64,000 nt of DNA from an uncultured Rhodospirillales bacterium (GTDB taxonomy: Bacteria > Pseudomonadota > Alphaproteobacteria > Acetobacterales > Acetobacteraceae): assembly GCA_903865895.1 (NCBI GenBank), contig CAIPLM010000084.1:1-64000 (forward strand). The letters are read 5' to 3'. Made by a program: the position numbers and the translations under genes. Under the pieces are notes generated by a model. It did not search any database. It was not told the origin of the DNA and worked only from the letters and a program-made list of their open reading frames with translations. Positions 43,093 through 52,412 of the stretch are shown here, in pieces. The number at the start of each line of letters is the position of its first letter. The first letter of the stretch is position 1.

Positions 43093-45333
43093 TCATCGCC
43101 GCTTCCACGGTTGGCGCCGTGTTCGGCCGCCGGGGCCTTGCAGGATGTGGAACACCAGACCGCCGGTCACCGGGCTCGCCTCGGAGAGCCTGACCTCGAC
43201 CTCCTGGGCGAGGCGGAACACCAGGCCGTTGCGCCGCCCAGTCAGTGTCTGCGTCGCCTCGTCGTGGATGTAGAAATCCTCCGGCAAGGTCGAGATCGGC
43301 ACCAGGCCGCTGGCGCCATTGCCGGCGACGGTGACGAACAGGCCGAACCGGGTGACACCGGAGATGCGCGCGTCAAACGTGGCGCCCACCTTGTCCATCA
43401 TGAAGGCGGCGAGGTAGCGGTCCGTCGCGTCGCGCTCGGCCAGGGCGGCACGGCGTTCGGTGGCGGTGATATGCTCGCAGGTCTCGGCGAAATGGGCGCC
43501 ATCGCCCGGCTCCAGCCCGCCGACGCCGAGTTCCAGCCCGGCGATGAGGGCGCGATGCACCATGAGATCGGCATAGCGGCGAATCGGGCTGGTGAAATGG
43601 GCGTAGCGCGGCAGCGCGAGGCCGAAATGGCCGATATTCTCCACGTCATACGCCGCCTGCATCTGGCTGCGCAGCACCACCTCGTTCACCAGCGGCCCTT
43701 CCTCGGTGCCGGCGACGCGCTTCAGCACGCGGTCAAGGTCGCGCGGATGGATCTGCCCGCCCGGCGGCAAGGCGATGTCAAAGCCGCGCAGGAAGGTGCG
43801 CAGGGTCTCGAGCTTCTCCTCCGAGGGCGGCGCGTGGATGCGGTAGACGCAGGGCTGGTGCAGCCGCTCCAACTCCTCGGCGGCGCAGACATTGGCCAGC
43901 ACCATGAACTCCTCGATCAGCCGATGGCTGTCGAGCCGGGGGCGCGGGGCCACGGAGGCAACCTTGCCCGCCTCATCCAGCACCACACGGCGTTCGGGCA
44001 GGTCGAGATCGAGCGTGCCGCGGGCGTTGCGCACGTCGAGCAAGGCGCGGAAGGCGTCGTAGAGGGCGGGGATCGGCAGGCCGAGGTCCTCGCCGGCATC
44101 CTGCGCCGCTTGCACCTGCTCATAGGTGAGGCGGGCGGCGCTCTTCATGAGGCCGCGGCCGAAGCGGTGGCCGGTTTTACGGCCGGCTGCATCGAGCGTC
44201 ATCTCAACGAACAGGCAGCCGCGATCCTCCGCCGGGCGCAGGCTGCACCAACCGTTGGAGAGCACCTCCGGCAGCATCGGCACCACGCGATCGGGGAAGT
44301 AGCAGGAATTGCCGCGCGTTCGCGCCGCCCGGTCGAGCGCCGAGCCGGGGCGGACGTAGTGAGCGACGTCGGCGATGGCGACGATGAGGCGAAAGCCGCT
44401 GGCCGTGCGTTCGGCGAACACCGCGTCATCGAAATCCCGCGCATCCTCGCCATCGATGGTCACCAGTGGGGTGTCGCGCAGGTCGACCCGACCGCGCACC
44501 GGGGTGGCGCGCGCCTTGTCGGCCTCGGCGAGGGCTTCGGCGGAGAATTCGGTGGGGATGTCGTGGGTGTGGATGACGATGAGGGATACCGCGCGGGCAT
44601 CACCCATGTTGCCGAGGCGCTCGATGATACGCACCGGCTTCATGCCGTAGCCGCGGGAGGGCAGGGGCTCGCCCAGCACGATTTCGCCTGCCTCCGCGCC
44701 GCCGCTCTCCCCGGGCGGCACCGCCCATTCCGCCTTCACCCGCCGATCGGTCGGCTCGATGCGGCCATGACCGCCCGTGCCCGGGCGGTAGACGCCGAGC
44801 ACGCGGGCGGGCGCGTCGGTCAGGCGTTTCAGGGTGCGCCCGGCGAAGCGGCCGGGGCCGATCGGGTGGATTTTCGCCACCACGCGCTCGCCGGGGGCGA
44901 GGGCGGCGCGGCCGCGCGGCTCGGCCTCCATGACGATGACTGGCGGCGGGCCGTCGCCCTCCCACTGCACCGGGCGGGCCAGCGCCTCACCGTCGGAGTC
45001 GATCCCGGTGATGCGGACTTCCAACACGTCGCGCTCCGGCTCGCGCACGCGGGGCGACGGGGAGGGCGGCGGATCATCGTCACGATTCGCTGACCCGCCG
45101 GCGCCGAGGCTCTTCAGCAGGCCGCGCACGGCGTTGGAATGCTCAGGGCCGAGGCCGAAATGGCGCATCACCTCGCGCTTGCCGACATGGTCTGGCGTGG
45201 TCTCGATGAAGCGGCGGATCTCCTCGCGGCTAGGTGCCCCGCTCGGACGTGGCGCCATGCCGGCGCCGCGGGTGCCCGGCCGCTTGTCCTTGCCACCGGC
45301 GGCGCGTGCGCCCGGTCGGCCGGAGCGTTTCAT
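43093..45333 (-). CDS. rnr: Ribonuclease R
   Basis: 746-residue processive 3'-5' exoribonuclease that digests structured RNA. In order: a basic N-terminal tail, a helix-turn-helix-like leader (REEIRRFIETTPDHVGKREVMRHFG), cold-shock domains, and the RNB catalytic domain with DGEDARDFDDAVF, the aspartates of the active site, and YAHFTSPIRRYADLMVHRAL. A C-terminal S1 domain follows (FDARISGVTRFGLFVTVAGNGASGLV). Length is normal for the family. The ATG is only one base after the stop of topA, so the two are co-translated. This order, topA then rnr, is common in alphaproteobacteria. Confidence 0.96.
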   Translation of the reverse strand: MKRSGRPGARAAGGKDKRPGTRGAGMAPRPSGAPSREEIRRFIETTPDHVGKREVMRHFGLGPEHSNAVRGLLKSLGAGGSANRDDDPPPSPSPRVREPERDVLEVRITGIDSDGEALARPVQWEGDGPPPVIVMEAEPRGRAALAPGERVVAKIHPIGPGRFAGRTLKRLTDAPARVLGVYRPGTGGHGRIEPTDRRVKAEWAVPPGESGGAEAGEIVLGEPLPSRGYGMKPVRIIERLGNMGDARAVSLIVIHTHDIPTEFSAEALAEADKARATPVRGRVDLRDTPLVTIDGEDARDFDDAVFAERTASGFRLIVAIADVAHYVRPGSALDRAARTRGNSCYFPDRVVPMLPEVLSNGWCSLRPAEDRGCLFVEMTLDAAGRKTGHRFGRGLMKSAARLTYEQVQAAQDAGEDLGLPIPALYDAFRALLDVRNARGTLDLDLPERRVVLDEAGKVASVAPRPRLDSHRLIEEFMVLANVCAAEELERLHQPCVYRIHAPPSEEKLETLRTFLRGFDIALPPGGQIHPRDLDRVLKRVAGTEEGPLVNEVVLRSQMQAAYDVENIGHFGLALPRYAHFTSPIRRYADLMVHRALIAGLELGVGGLEPGDGAHFAETCEHITATERRAALAERDATDRYLAAFMMDKVGATFDARISGVTRFGLFVTVAGNGASGLVPISTLPEDFYIHDEATQTLTGRRNGLVFRLAQEVEVRLSEASPVTGGLVFHILQGPGGRTRRQPWKRR

Positions 45334-45334
45334 C

Positions 45335-48034
45335 TCAGGTTTTGGCCTTGGCCGTCGGCTTCTTCTTGACGGCGGGCTTCTTGGCAGCCGGCTTTTTGGC
45401 CGCGGGTTTCTTTGCGGCGGCGGCCGACTTCTCGGCCTTCACCTTCGGCCCCTTCACCGCCGCCGGCTTGGCCGCCTTGGCCCCCTTGCGGGCCGCGAAG
45501 CCGCGCGGTTTCAGCACCTTGCCCTTCTCGACCAGCAGCGCTACCGCCTGCTCCATCGCGATGTCGTCCATCGTGAGGTCGCGCGGCAGGGTGGCGACGG
45601 TGTTGCCGTGCTGCACATAAGGGCCGAAGCGGCCCTTGCGCACCAGCACCGGCTCCTTGTCCTTGGGATGCGGGCCGAGCGTACGCACCGAGGCGAGCTT
45701 CTGTGCCAGCACATCCACCGCCCGGTTGAGCCCGACGGTCAGCACGTCGTCATCCTTGTCGAGCGAGGCGAACACGCCGCCCATCTTCACGAAAGGCCCG
45801 AAGCGGCCGAGCCCGGCCTCGATGATCTCGCCGGTTTCGGGGTGCGGCCCCACTTCGCGCGGCAGTGAGAGCAGGCCGAGGGCCTGCTCCAGCGTCACGC
45901 TGTCACCCTCCACGCCCTTGGGCAGCGAGGCCCGGCGTGGCTTGCGCTTGGCGCCGGCCTCCTGCTCGCCCTGCTGCACGTAAACGCCGTAGGGGCCGCG
46001 CCGCACCGTGACCGCCTCGCCGCTCTCGGGGTGATGGCCAAGCTCGCGCATCCCCTCCTTCAGCGTGCCGCCATCCTCCTCGGCGCCATCGATGGCGAGG
46101 CGGCGGGTGTATTGGCATTCCGGGTAGTTGGAGCAGCCGATGAAGCTGCCATGCCGCCCGAGCTTGAGGCCAAGCCGCCCCTTGTTGCAGGAGGGGCAGC
46201 CGCGCGGGTCGGTGCCGTCCTCGCGGATCGGGAAGAAATGCGGGCCGAGATCGTTGTCGAGCGCGGTGATGACGTCGCTGATTTTCAGCTCGCGGGTATT
46301 CTCGATCGCCTTGGAGAACTGCTCCCAGAAGGCGCGCATCACCGCCCGCCAATTGGCCCGCCCGCCTGAGATATCGTCAAGCTGCTCCTCGAGCCCGGCG
46401 GTGAAGCCAGGATCGACGTAGCGCTCGAAGAAGCTGGTCAGGAAGGCGGTGACGAGGCGGCCGCGGTCCTCGGGGACGAAGCGCTTCTTGTCGAGTTTGA
46501 CGTAGTTGCGGTCCTGCAGAACGGTCAGGATCGAGGCGTAGGTGGAGGGGCGGCCGATGCCGAGCTCCTCCATCTTCTTCACCAGGCTGGCCTCGGAGAA
46601 GCGCGGCGGCGGCTGGGTGAAGTGCTGATCGGCACTGACCCAACCCTGCGGGGCGCTGCCATGGCGCAGCGGATCGCGCTCGCGCATCGGCGGCAGCATG
46701 CGGTTATCGTCCTCGCCGCCCTCTGCCGCGTCGTCCTGGTCCTCACGGTAGAGCTTGAGGAAGCCGTCAAAGGCGAGAATCGAGCCGGTGGCGCGCAGGC
46801 GGGGGCCGGCGGGCTTGCCGGGATCGGCGGTCTCGACGGTCACCTGGTCAAGCTCGGCCGACTGCATCTGGCTCGCCACCGCGCGCTTCCAGACGAGTTC
46901 ATAGAGGCGGCGCTGGTCGGGGCTGAGGTAGCGGCCGGCATCGTCCGGTGTGAGGGAGACATCGGTCGGGCGGATCGCCTCGTGGGCCTCCTGGGCGTTC
47001 TTGGCGCGGCTGGTGTATTCGCGCGGCGCGGCCGGCAGATAGTCATTGCCGTAGCTGCCCTGCACGTGGCCGCGAATGGCGGTGATCGCCTCCTGCGCCA
47101 TCTGCACGCCATCGGTTCGCATATAGGTGATCAGGCCGACGGTATCACCGCCGATATCGACGCCCTCATAGAGCCCCTGGGCGACCCGCATCGTCTGCTG
47201 GGCGCCGAAACCGAGCTTGCGGGACGCCTCCTGCTGCAACGTGGAGGTGGTGAAGGGCGGCGGCGGGTTGCGTTTGACGCGGCGGCGCTCGACGGAAGAA
47301 ACCGCGAAATCCCCGGCCTCCACCTGCGCCTTGGCGGCCTCGGCCAGGGCGCGGGTGTTGAGGTCGAACTGATCGAGCCGCTTGCCGTTGAGGTGGGTGA
47401 GGCGGGCGGTGAAGGGGGCGTTCGATGGCGTGAGGAACTGGGCCTCGATCGTCCAGTATTCCCGCGGCCGGAACGCCTCGATCTCGGCCTCGCGCTCGCA
47501 GATCAGGCGCAGCGCCACGGATTGCACCCGCCCGGCGCTGCGGCTGCCCGGCAATTTGCGCCAGAGCACCGGCGAGAGGGTGAAACCCACGAGATAGTCG
47601 AGCGCGCGGCGGGCGAGGTAGGCCTCGATCAGCGGCTGGTCGAGCTCGCGGGGATGGGCGATGGCGTAGCGGACGGCGTTGCGGGTGATCTCATTGAAGG
47701 TGATGCGGTGCACCTTCACGTTTTTGAGTACATTCCGCTCCGCCAGCATGGCCTGCACATGCCAGGAAATCGCCTCGCCCTCGCGATCCGGGTCGGTCGC
47801 GAGGTAGAGCGTCTTGGCGCCCTTGAGCGCCTTGGCGATGGCGGTGACCTGCTTGTCACCCCGGGAATCGGCCTCCCAATCCATCTCGAAGTCCTGCTCC
47901 GGGCGAACGGAACCATCCTTCGGCGGCAGGTCTCGGACATGCCCGAAGCTCGCCAGCACGGTATAGCCGCCGCCGAGATACTTGTTGATTGTCTTGGCCT
48001 TAGCAGGCGATTCGACGACAACGACGTCCGACAT
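45335..48034 (-). CDS. topA: DNA topoisomerase I (type IA)
   Basis: 899 residues. The TOPRIM domain at the start (VVVESPAKAKTINKYLG, ATDPDREGEAISWH) is followed by the catalytic tyrosine in LITYMRTDGVQM. A zinc ribbon GCPSCNKGRLGLKLG with later CSNYPEC follows, then three further topoisomerase C-terminal repeats (ETGEIIEAGLGRFGPFVKMG type). The chain ends in a lysine/alanine/proline tail with AAKKPAAKKPAAKKPA-like repeats that should bind DNA electrostatically. It relaxes negative supercoils. The gene is followed immediately by rnr and preceded by dprA. Confidence 0.97.
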   Translation of the reverse strand: MSDVVVVESPAKAKTINKYLGGGYTVLASFGHVRDLPPKDGSVRPEQDFEMDWEADSRGDKQVTAIAKALKGAKTLYLATDPDREGEAISWHVQAMLAERNVLKNVKVHRITFNEITRNAVRYAIAHPRELDQPLIEAYLARRALDYLVGFTLSPVLWRKLPGSRSAGRVQSVALRLICEREAEIEAFRPREYWTIEAQFLTPSNAPFTARLTHLNGKRLDQFDLNTRALAEAAKAQVEAGDFAVSSVERRRVKRNPPPPFTTSTLQQEASRKLGFGAQQTMRVAQGLYEGVDIGGDTVGLITYMRTDGVQMAQEAITAIRGHVQGSYGNDYLPAAPREYTSRAKNAQEAHEAIRPTDVSLTPDDAGRYLSPDQRRLYELVWKRAVASQMQSAELDQVTVETADPGKPAGPRLRATGSILAFDGFLKLYREDQDDAAEGGEDDNRMLPPMRERDPLRHGSAPQGWVSADQHFTQPPPRFSEASLVKKMEELGIGRPSTYASILTVLQDRNYVKLDKKRFVPEDRGRLVTAFLTSFFERYVDPGFTAGLEEQLDDISGGRANWRAVMRAFWEQFSKAIENTRELKISDVITALDNDLGPHFFPIREDGTDPRGCPSCNKGRLGLKLGRHGSFIGCSNYPECQYTRRLAIDGAEEDGGTLKEGMRELGHHPESGEAVTVRRGPYGVYVQQGEQEAGAKRKPRRASLPKGVEGDSVTLEQALGLLSLPREVGPHPETGEIIEAGLGRFGPFVKMGGVFASLDKDDDVLTVGLNRAVDVLAQKLASVRTLGPHPKDKEPVLVRKGRFGPYVQHGNTVATLPRDLTMDDIAMEQAVALLVEKGKVLKPRGFAARKGAKAAKPAAVKGPKVKAEKSAAAAKKPAAKKPAAKKPAVKKKPTAKAKT

Positions 48035-48052
48035 TTTGCTCCGTTCTTCGGG

Positions 48053-49168
48053 CTAGGCGCCCCATCCGGCTATGAGCGCAATCCGGTGCCCGGACAGCGT
48101 CTCGATCCTGCCCGCGATCTCCAGATCCAGCAGTAGGGAATTGACCACGGAGGCCGGTAGTTGGCAGCGCCGGATGAGATCGTCAACTGCGGTCGGTGAC
48201 GGACCGAGCAGGTTGACGATGGTTTGAAGTGCCTCGGCATGCGCGCCGGGCGGCAATTCGGCCTCCGGGGCGGCGTCCGCGAAGCCTTCGGCGCCCTCGT
48301 AGAGCGGCGCTTGGGCCAGCCCGCCGGAGAGCAGGGCGATCACGTCCTCGGCGGTTTCGGTGAGGTGCGCGCCATCGCGCAGCAGCCCGTTGGTGCCGCG
48401 GCAGCGCTCGTCGAGCGGCGAGCCGGGCACCGCGAACACCTCGCGATTGGCCTCGGCGGCGAGGCGGGCGGTGATCAGGCTGCCCGATTTTAGCGCGGCC
48501 TCCACCACCACCACGCCGAGCGACAGCCCGGCGATCACCCGATTGCGGCGCGGGAAGTGGCGGGCCTGCGCCACCGTGCCCAGCGGCATTTCCGCCAGCA
48601 CCACCCCTTCGCGGCCGATGCGGCGTTGTAGGGCGGCGTTTTCCGGCGGGTAGAACGTGTCGATGCCACCGGCGATGCAGGCGATGGTGGTGCCGCGGGA
48701 GAGGGCGCCGAGATGGGCCGCGGTGTCGATCCCGCGCGCCAGGCCGGAGACCACGGCGAAGCCGGCCTCGGCGAGCCCGGCGGCCAACATCTCGGCGATG
48801 CGCCGGCCATTGGCCGAGGCATTACGGCTGCCGACGATGCCGACCGCGCGGCGGCTGGCAATCACCGGCTCCCCGACTGCGGCGAGCACCGGTGGCGGGT
48901 CGGGCAAGGTGGCGAGCAGTGGTGGGTATCCTGGTGTACCGTAGATCAGCACTTGCCCGCCGATTTGTTCGACGGCTGCGATTTCGCGCTCGGCCGTCCG
49001 CCGGTCCGGCACCGCGAGCGGCGCGCGGCGGCCGGCGGCGCGGGCGATTTCCGGCAGGCCGTCGATCGCGGCTGTGGCGTTGCCGAAGCGGGCGAGCAGG
49101 CGGCGAAACGTGATGGGGCCGACGCCCTCCGTGCGCGCGAGACGGAAGGCGTCGGCCGCATCGCTCAT
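48053..49168 (-). CDS. dprA: DNA-processing protein DprA
   Basis: 371 residues. It loads RecA on incoming single-stranded DNA in transformation. The Rossmann-like core has VGIVGSRNASANGRRIAEMLAAGL, VVSGLARGIDTAAHLGAL, the ssDNA-binding FPRRNRVIAGLS and GSLITARLAAEANREVFAVPGSP. The C-terminal winged-helix part (LPASVVNSLLLDLEIAGRIE) is present. An extended frame reaches upstream, but the start at 49168 is set by the ATGA overlap with plsY. It lies 18 bases before topA. Confidence 0.95.
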   Translation of the reverse strand: MSDAADAFRLARTEGVGPITFRRLLARFGNATAAIDGLPEIARAAGRRAPLAVPDRRTAEREIAAVEQIGGQVLIYGTPGYPPLLATLPDPPPVLAAVGEPVIASRRAVGIVGSRNASANGRRIAEMLAAGLAEAGFAVVSGLARGIDTAAHLGALSRGTTIACIAGGIDTFYPPENAALQRRIGREGVVLAEMPLGTVAQARHFPRRNRVIAGLSLGVVVVEAALKSGSLITARLAAEANREVFAVPGSPLDERCRGTNGLLRDGAHLTETAEDVIALLSGGLAQAPLYEGAEGFADAAPEAELPPGAHAEALQTIVNLLGPSPTAVDDLIRRCQLPASVVNSLLLDLEIAGRIETLSGHRIALIAGWGA

Positions 49169-49773
49169 TTTTTCGCGCCGATCCGTGGCTCCGTACCGGC
49201 GATCAGGCGGCGGATATTGTCCTTGTGGCGCAGCACCACGAGGGCGACGGCCGCCAGCACCAGGCCCAGCACCGGCTGCGGCGAGCCGAGCAGCCAGGCG
49301 AGAATGGGCGCGGCCACGGCGGCGGCGAGTGAGGCGGCCGAGGACATGCGCAGCAGGAACGCGGTCAACAGCCACACCACGGCCGCACCAACGGCCACTC
49401 GCCAATCCGCCACCAGCATGATGCCGAGCCCGGTGGCGACGCCCTTGCCGCCTTTGAATTTGAGCCACACCGGGTAGTTATGGCCGAGCAGGCTCGCCAG
49501 ACCGCCGAAGAAAATACCCGGCACGCCCGCGATCGACGCCCCCAGCACCACGGCGAGGGAGCCCTTGGCGGCATCCAGCAGCAGCGTTCCGGCAGCCAGC
49601 CCTTTGCGGCCGGTCCGTAGTACGTTGGTGGCGCCGGTGCTGCCCGAGCCGATCTTCCGCACGTCACCAAGGCCCGCCGCCATGGTCAGCAGCAGGCCGA
49701 AGGGGATGGAGCCGAGGAGATAGCCGGCGATGGCCGCCAGCATCACCGCGGTTTCGCTGCTCATTCCCATCAT
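49165..49773 (-). CDS. plsY: Acyl-phosphate glycerol-3-phosphate acyltransferase PlsY
   Basis: 202-residue inner-membrane enzyme that makes lysophosphatidic acid from acyl-phosphate. The three conserved motifs are visible: GYLLGSIPFGLL (motif 1), KIGSGSTGATNVLR with KGLAAGTLLLDAAKG, and the GHNYPVWLKFKGGKGVATGLG motif. About five hydrophobic helices follow one another. The ATG at 49773 overlaps the stop of the pyrC-like gene by four bases; internal ATGs at 49770 and 49764 are also possible. It overlaps dprA at its end. Confidence 0.96.
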   Translation of the reverse strand: MMGMSSETAVMLAAIAGYLLGSIPFGLLLTMAAGLGDVRKIGSGSTGATNVLRTGRKGLAAGTLLLDAAKGSLAVVLGASIAGVPGIFFGGLASLLGHNYPVWLKFKGGKGVATGLGIMLVADWRVAVGAAVVWLLTAFLLRMSSAASLAAAVAAPILAWLLGSPQPVLGLVLAAVALVVLRHKDNIRRLIAGTEPRIGAKK

Positions 49774-51044
49774 CCGAAAACCCTCCGCCCGGCTTTCCAG
49801 GTGCCGATCACCCGCCCCTCCAGCGCCCGCCCGTCGAATGGGGTGTTCTGCGCCCGGCCGGGCAGTTCTCCGGCCTCGACCTGCCAGGCGGCGTCGAGAT
49901 CGAACAGGCAGAGATCGGCCGGGGCGCCCTTGGCGAGCGTGCCGGCTTTGACACCGAGCACATTGGCCGGGCCTGCGGTCAGCAGGCCGAGCGCGCGGGC
50001 GAGGGGGATGGCGCCGCCATGCACCTGGGCGAGGGTGACGGCCAGCAGGGTAGCGAGGCCAACCCCGCCGGCGGCCGCCTGGGCGAAGGGCAGGCGCTTG
50101 TCATCCGCGTCGCGCGGCTGGTGGTCCGAGGCGATGGCGTCGATGGTGCCATCGGCCAGCGCGGCGACCACCGCAAGGCGGTCTTCCTCGGCCCGCAAGG
50201 GCGGCGAGAGCTTGGCGTAGGTGCGGAAATTGCCGATCGCCGTCTCGTTGAGGTCGAAATAGGGCGGCGCAGTGTCGCAGGTGACGTCGAGCCCGTCGGC
50301 CTTGGCGGCGCGGATCAGGCCGATGGCCTCGCCGGTCGAGACATGGGCGAAGTGGAGCGCCCCGCCGGTCATGCGGAGCAGCCGAAGGTCCCGCGCCACC
50401 ATCAGCGCTTCGGCGGCGGGGTGGATGGCGTGGAGGCCGAGGCGGGTGGCGAGTTCGCCGGAGGTCGCGGCGCCGCCCTCGGCCAGCGTCGGCTCCTCCG
50501 GGTGCTGCACCACACGGGCGCCGAAGGCTCTGGCGTAGGAGAGGATCAGACGCATCATCCGGGCCGAACCGATGGCGCGGGCGCCATCGGTGAAGGCGAC
50601 GGCGCCGGCCTCGCGCAGCAGGCCGAGTTCGGCCAATTCCTCACCGCGGCAGCCCTTGGTGGCCGCCGCGTAGGGCAGAATTGTGAGGCTGCCGGTTTCC
50701 TCGCCACGGGCGCGCAGATGGCGCACCAAGGCGGGGTCATCGATCGCCGGCTTGGTGTCGGGCAGGGCGGCCAGCGTGGTGATGCCGCCCGCCGCCGCCG
50801 CCACCGCCGCCGAGGCGATGGTTTCGCGATATTCGCCGCCGGGCTCACCGACCTCGGCGCGCATGTCGACCAGCCCGGGGCACAGAATGGCGCTGTCACC
50901 GTCGATCACCTTTGCACCCTCGGGCCGGCCGATGCTGCGGCCGAGATCGGCGATCCTCCCATCGCGCACCAGCAGGGCGCCAAGCGTATCCAGGCCATTG
51001 GCGGGGTCCAGCAGGCGAACATTCTCGAAAATAAGGTCAGTCAT
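49770..51044 (-). CDS. Dihydroorotase-like protein, probable inactive PyrC (PyrX/PyrC' type)
   Basis: 424 residues of the amidohydrolase fold, directly downstream of pyrB (8-base overlap). The normal dihydroorotase opening D-x-H-x-H-L-R-x-P-G is replaced here by [12 protein letters not shown], so both metal-binding histidines are lost; HFAHVST is kept and the late motif reads SDHQPRD. Pseudomonas has such a pseudo-dihydroorotase (PyrC') that holds aspartate transcarbamoylase together without activity, and this is the likeliest role. A genuine dihydroorotase must then be elsewhere. The start ATG 51044 is within the end of pyrB. If activity were found it would need different ligands. Confidence 0.85.
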   Translation of the reverse strand: MTDLIFENVRLLDPANGLDTLGALLVRDGRIADLGRSIGRPEGAKVIDGDSAILCPGLVDMRAEVGEPGGEYRETIASAAVAAAAGGITTLAALPDTKPAIDDPALVRHLRARGEETGSLTILPYAAATKGCRGEELAELGLLREAGAVAFTDGARAIGSARMMRLILSYARAFGARVVQHPEEPTLAEGGAATSGELATRLGLHAIHPAAEALMVARDLRLLRMTGGALHFAHVSTGEAIGLIRAAKADGLDVTCDTAPPYFDLNETAIGNFRTYAKLSPPLRAEEDRLAVVAALADGTIDAIASDHQPRDADDKRLPFAQAAAGGVGLATLLAVTLAQVHGGAIPLARALGLLTAGPANVLGVKAGTLAKGAPADLCLFDLDAAWQVEAGELPGRAQNTPFDGRALEGRVIGTWKAGRRVFG

Positions 51045-51972
51045 TGCGCTGATTCCGCCGCGCCAGCATGTCGAGCACGGCCATGCGCACCGCGACGCCC
51101 ATCTCGACCTGCTCCTTTATAAGGCTGCGGATCGGGTCGTCGGCCACGTCCGAGGCGATTTCCACACCGCGGTTCATCGGGCCGGGATGCATTACCAGGG
51201 CATCGGGCTTGGCGAAGGCGAGTTTCTCGGCGTCCAGCCCGTAAAACCGGAAGAATTCGCGGAAGGAGGGGATCAGCCCGCGCGTCATGCGCTCCTTCTG
51301 CAGGCGGAGCATCATCACGATGTCGCAGCCCTCGAGCCCCTCGCGCATGTCGTGGAACACCTCGACGCCAAGGCGGGCGACCTCGGCCGGCATCAGCGTG
51401 GGCGGGCCGATCACCCGCACGCGGCTGCCCATGGCCGAGAGCAGGAAGATGTTGGAGCGGGCGACGCGGCTGTGCAGCACGTCACCGCAAATCGCCACCG
51501 TCAGCCCCTCCAGCCGGCCGCGGCGGCGGCGGATGGTGAGGGCGTCGAGCAGGGCCTGGGTGGGGTGCTCATGAGTGCCGTCACCGGCGTTGATCACCGC
51601 GGCATCCACCTTGCGGGCGAGCAGCGCCGGCGCCCCCGAGTCGCCGTGGCGGACCACCAGCAGATCGCAGTTCATGGCGTTCAGCGTCGCCGCGGTGTCG
51701 AGCAGGGTTTCGCCCTTGTTCACCGAGGAGGTGGAGACCGACATGTTGATCACATCGGCGCCGAGCCGCTTACCCGCCAGCTCGAAGCTCGTGCGAGTAC
51801 GCGTTGAATCTTCGAAAAAAAGATTGATCAGCGTGCGGCCGCGCAGGAGATCGCGCTGGGTTTTGCCGGAGCGGTTGAGCAGCGCGTAGCTCTCCGCGAG
51901 ATCGAGCACGGACTCGATCTCGGGCGGGTGCATGCCCTCGATTTGCAGGAGGTGGCGGTGTGCTAGGGCCAA
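51037..51972 (-). CDS. pyrB: Aspartate carbamoyltransferase catalytic subunit
   Basis: 311 residues. It joins carbamoyl phosphate and aspartate in pyrimidine synthesis. The carbamoyl-phosphate loop is [11 protein letters not shown]; the conserved [10 protein letters not shown] block, the RHGDSG segment and the [12 protein letters not shown] block are all present. The start is TTG at 51972 (conserved region begins HRHLLQIEG); a later ATG at 51933 would remove conserved residues. No pyrI is seen, as expected with the fused pyrB/PyrC' arrangement. It is head of the operon pyrB - pyrC-like - plsY - dprA - topA - rnr. Confidence 0.95.
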   Translation of the reverse strand: MALAHRHLLQIEGMHPPEIESVLDLAESYALLNRSGKTQRDLLRGRTLINLFFEDSTRTRTSFELAGKRLGADVINMSVSTSSVNKGETLLDTAATLNAMNCDLLVVRHGDSGAPALLARKVDAAVINAGDGTHEHPTQALLDALTIRRRRGRLEGLTVAICGDVLHSRVARSNIFLLSAMGSRVRVIGPPTLMPAEVARLGVEVFHDMREGLEGCDIVMMLRLQKERMTRGLIPSFREFFRFYGLDAEKLAFAKPDALVMHPGPMNRGVEIASDVADDPIRSLIKEQVEMGVAVRMAVLDMLARRNQRND

Positions 51973-52052
51973 AGGATGGGGTCCCGTCGGTAACGGGGCT
52001 GCAGGTTACAGGGGGGCGCCCGATCATGCTAGGCTGCCGCATGGAGGCCGCC

Positions 52053-52412
52053 ATGTCCGAGACCAAGCCGACCAAGGAAATCAGCATCGCGTCGACCCTC
52101 GGCCGCGTGCACGTCAGCTTCGCCGGGGTGACCATCGCCGACACCACTGCGGCACTCACGCTGCGTGAGTCGCCGTACGGGCCGGTGCAGTATATCCCGC
52201 GCAGCGACGTCCGCATGGAGCTTTGCCAGCGCACTGCGCACGCGAGCCATTGCCCCTGGAAGGGCGATGCCAGCTATTACAGCGTCACCGTCGGCGATCG
52301 CACTACGGTCAACGCGATCTGGACCTACGAGACGCCGATCGAGGCAGTATCGGCGATCCGCGGCTACCTGGCTTTCTACCCCGATCGGGTCGACGCCATC
52401 GAGACCGGCTGA
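52053..52412 (+). CDS. DUF427 domain protein
   Basis: 119 residues, a small beta-barrel of the DUF427 family: GRVHVSFAGVTIADTTAALTL, PVQYIPRSDV, then the conserved HCPWKGDASYYSV with the cysteine. Function unknown; often found next to unrelated metabolic genes. The start ATG 52053 is behind GGAGG; the earlier frame is unsupported. It ends exactly where gltX ends on the other strand (no gap). Confidence 0.9.
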   Translation: MSETKPTKEISIASTLGRVHVSFAGVTIADTTAALTLRESPYGPVQYIPRSDVRMELCQRTAHASHCPWKGDASYYSVTVGDRTTVNAIWTYETPIEAVSAIRGYLAFYPDRVDAIETG

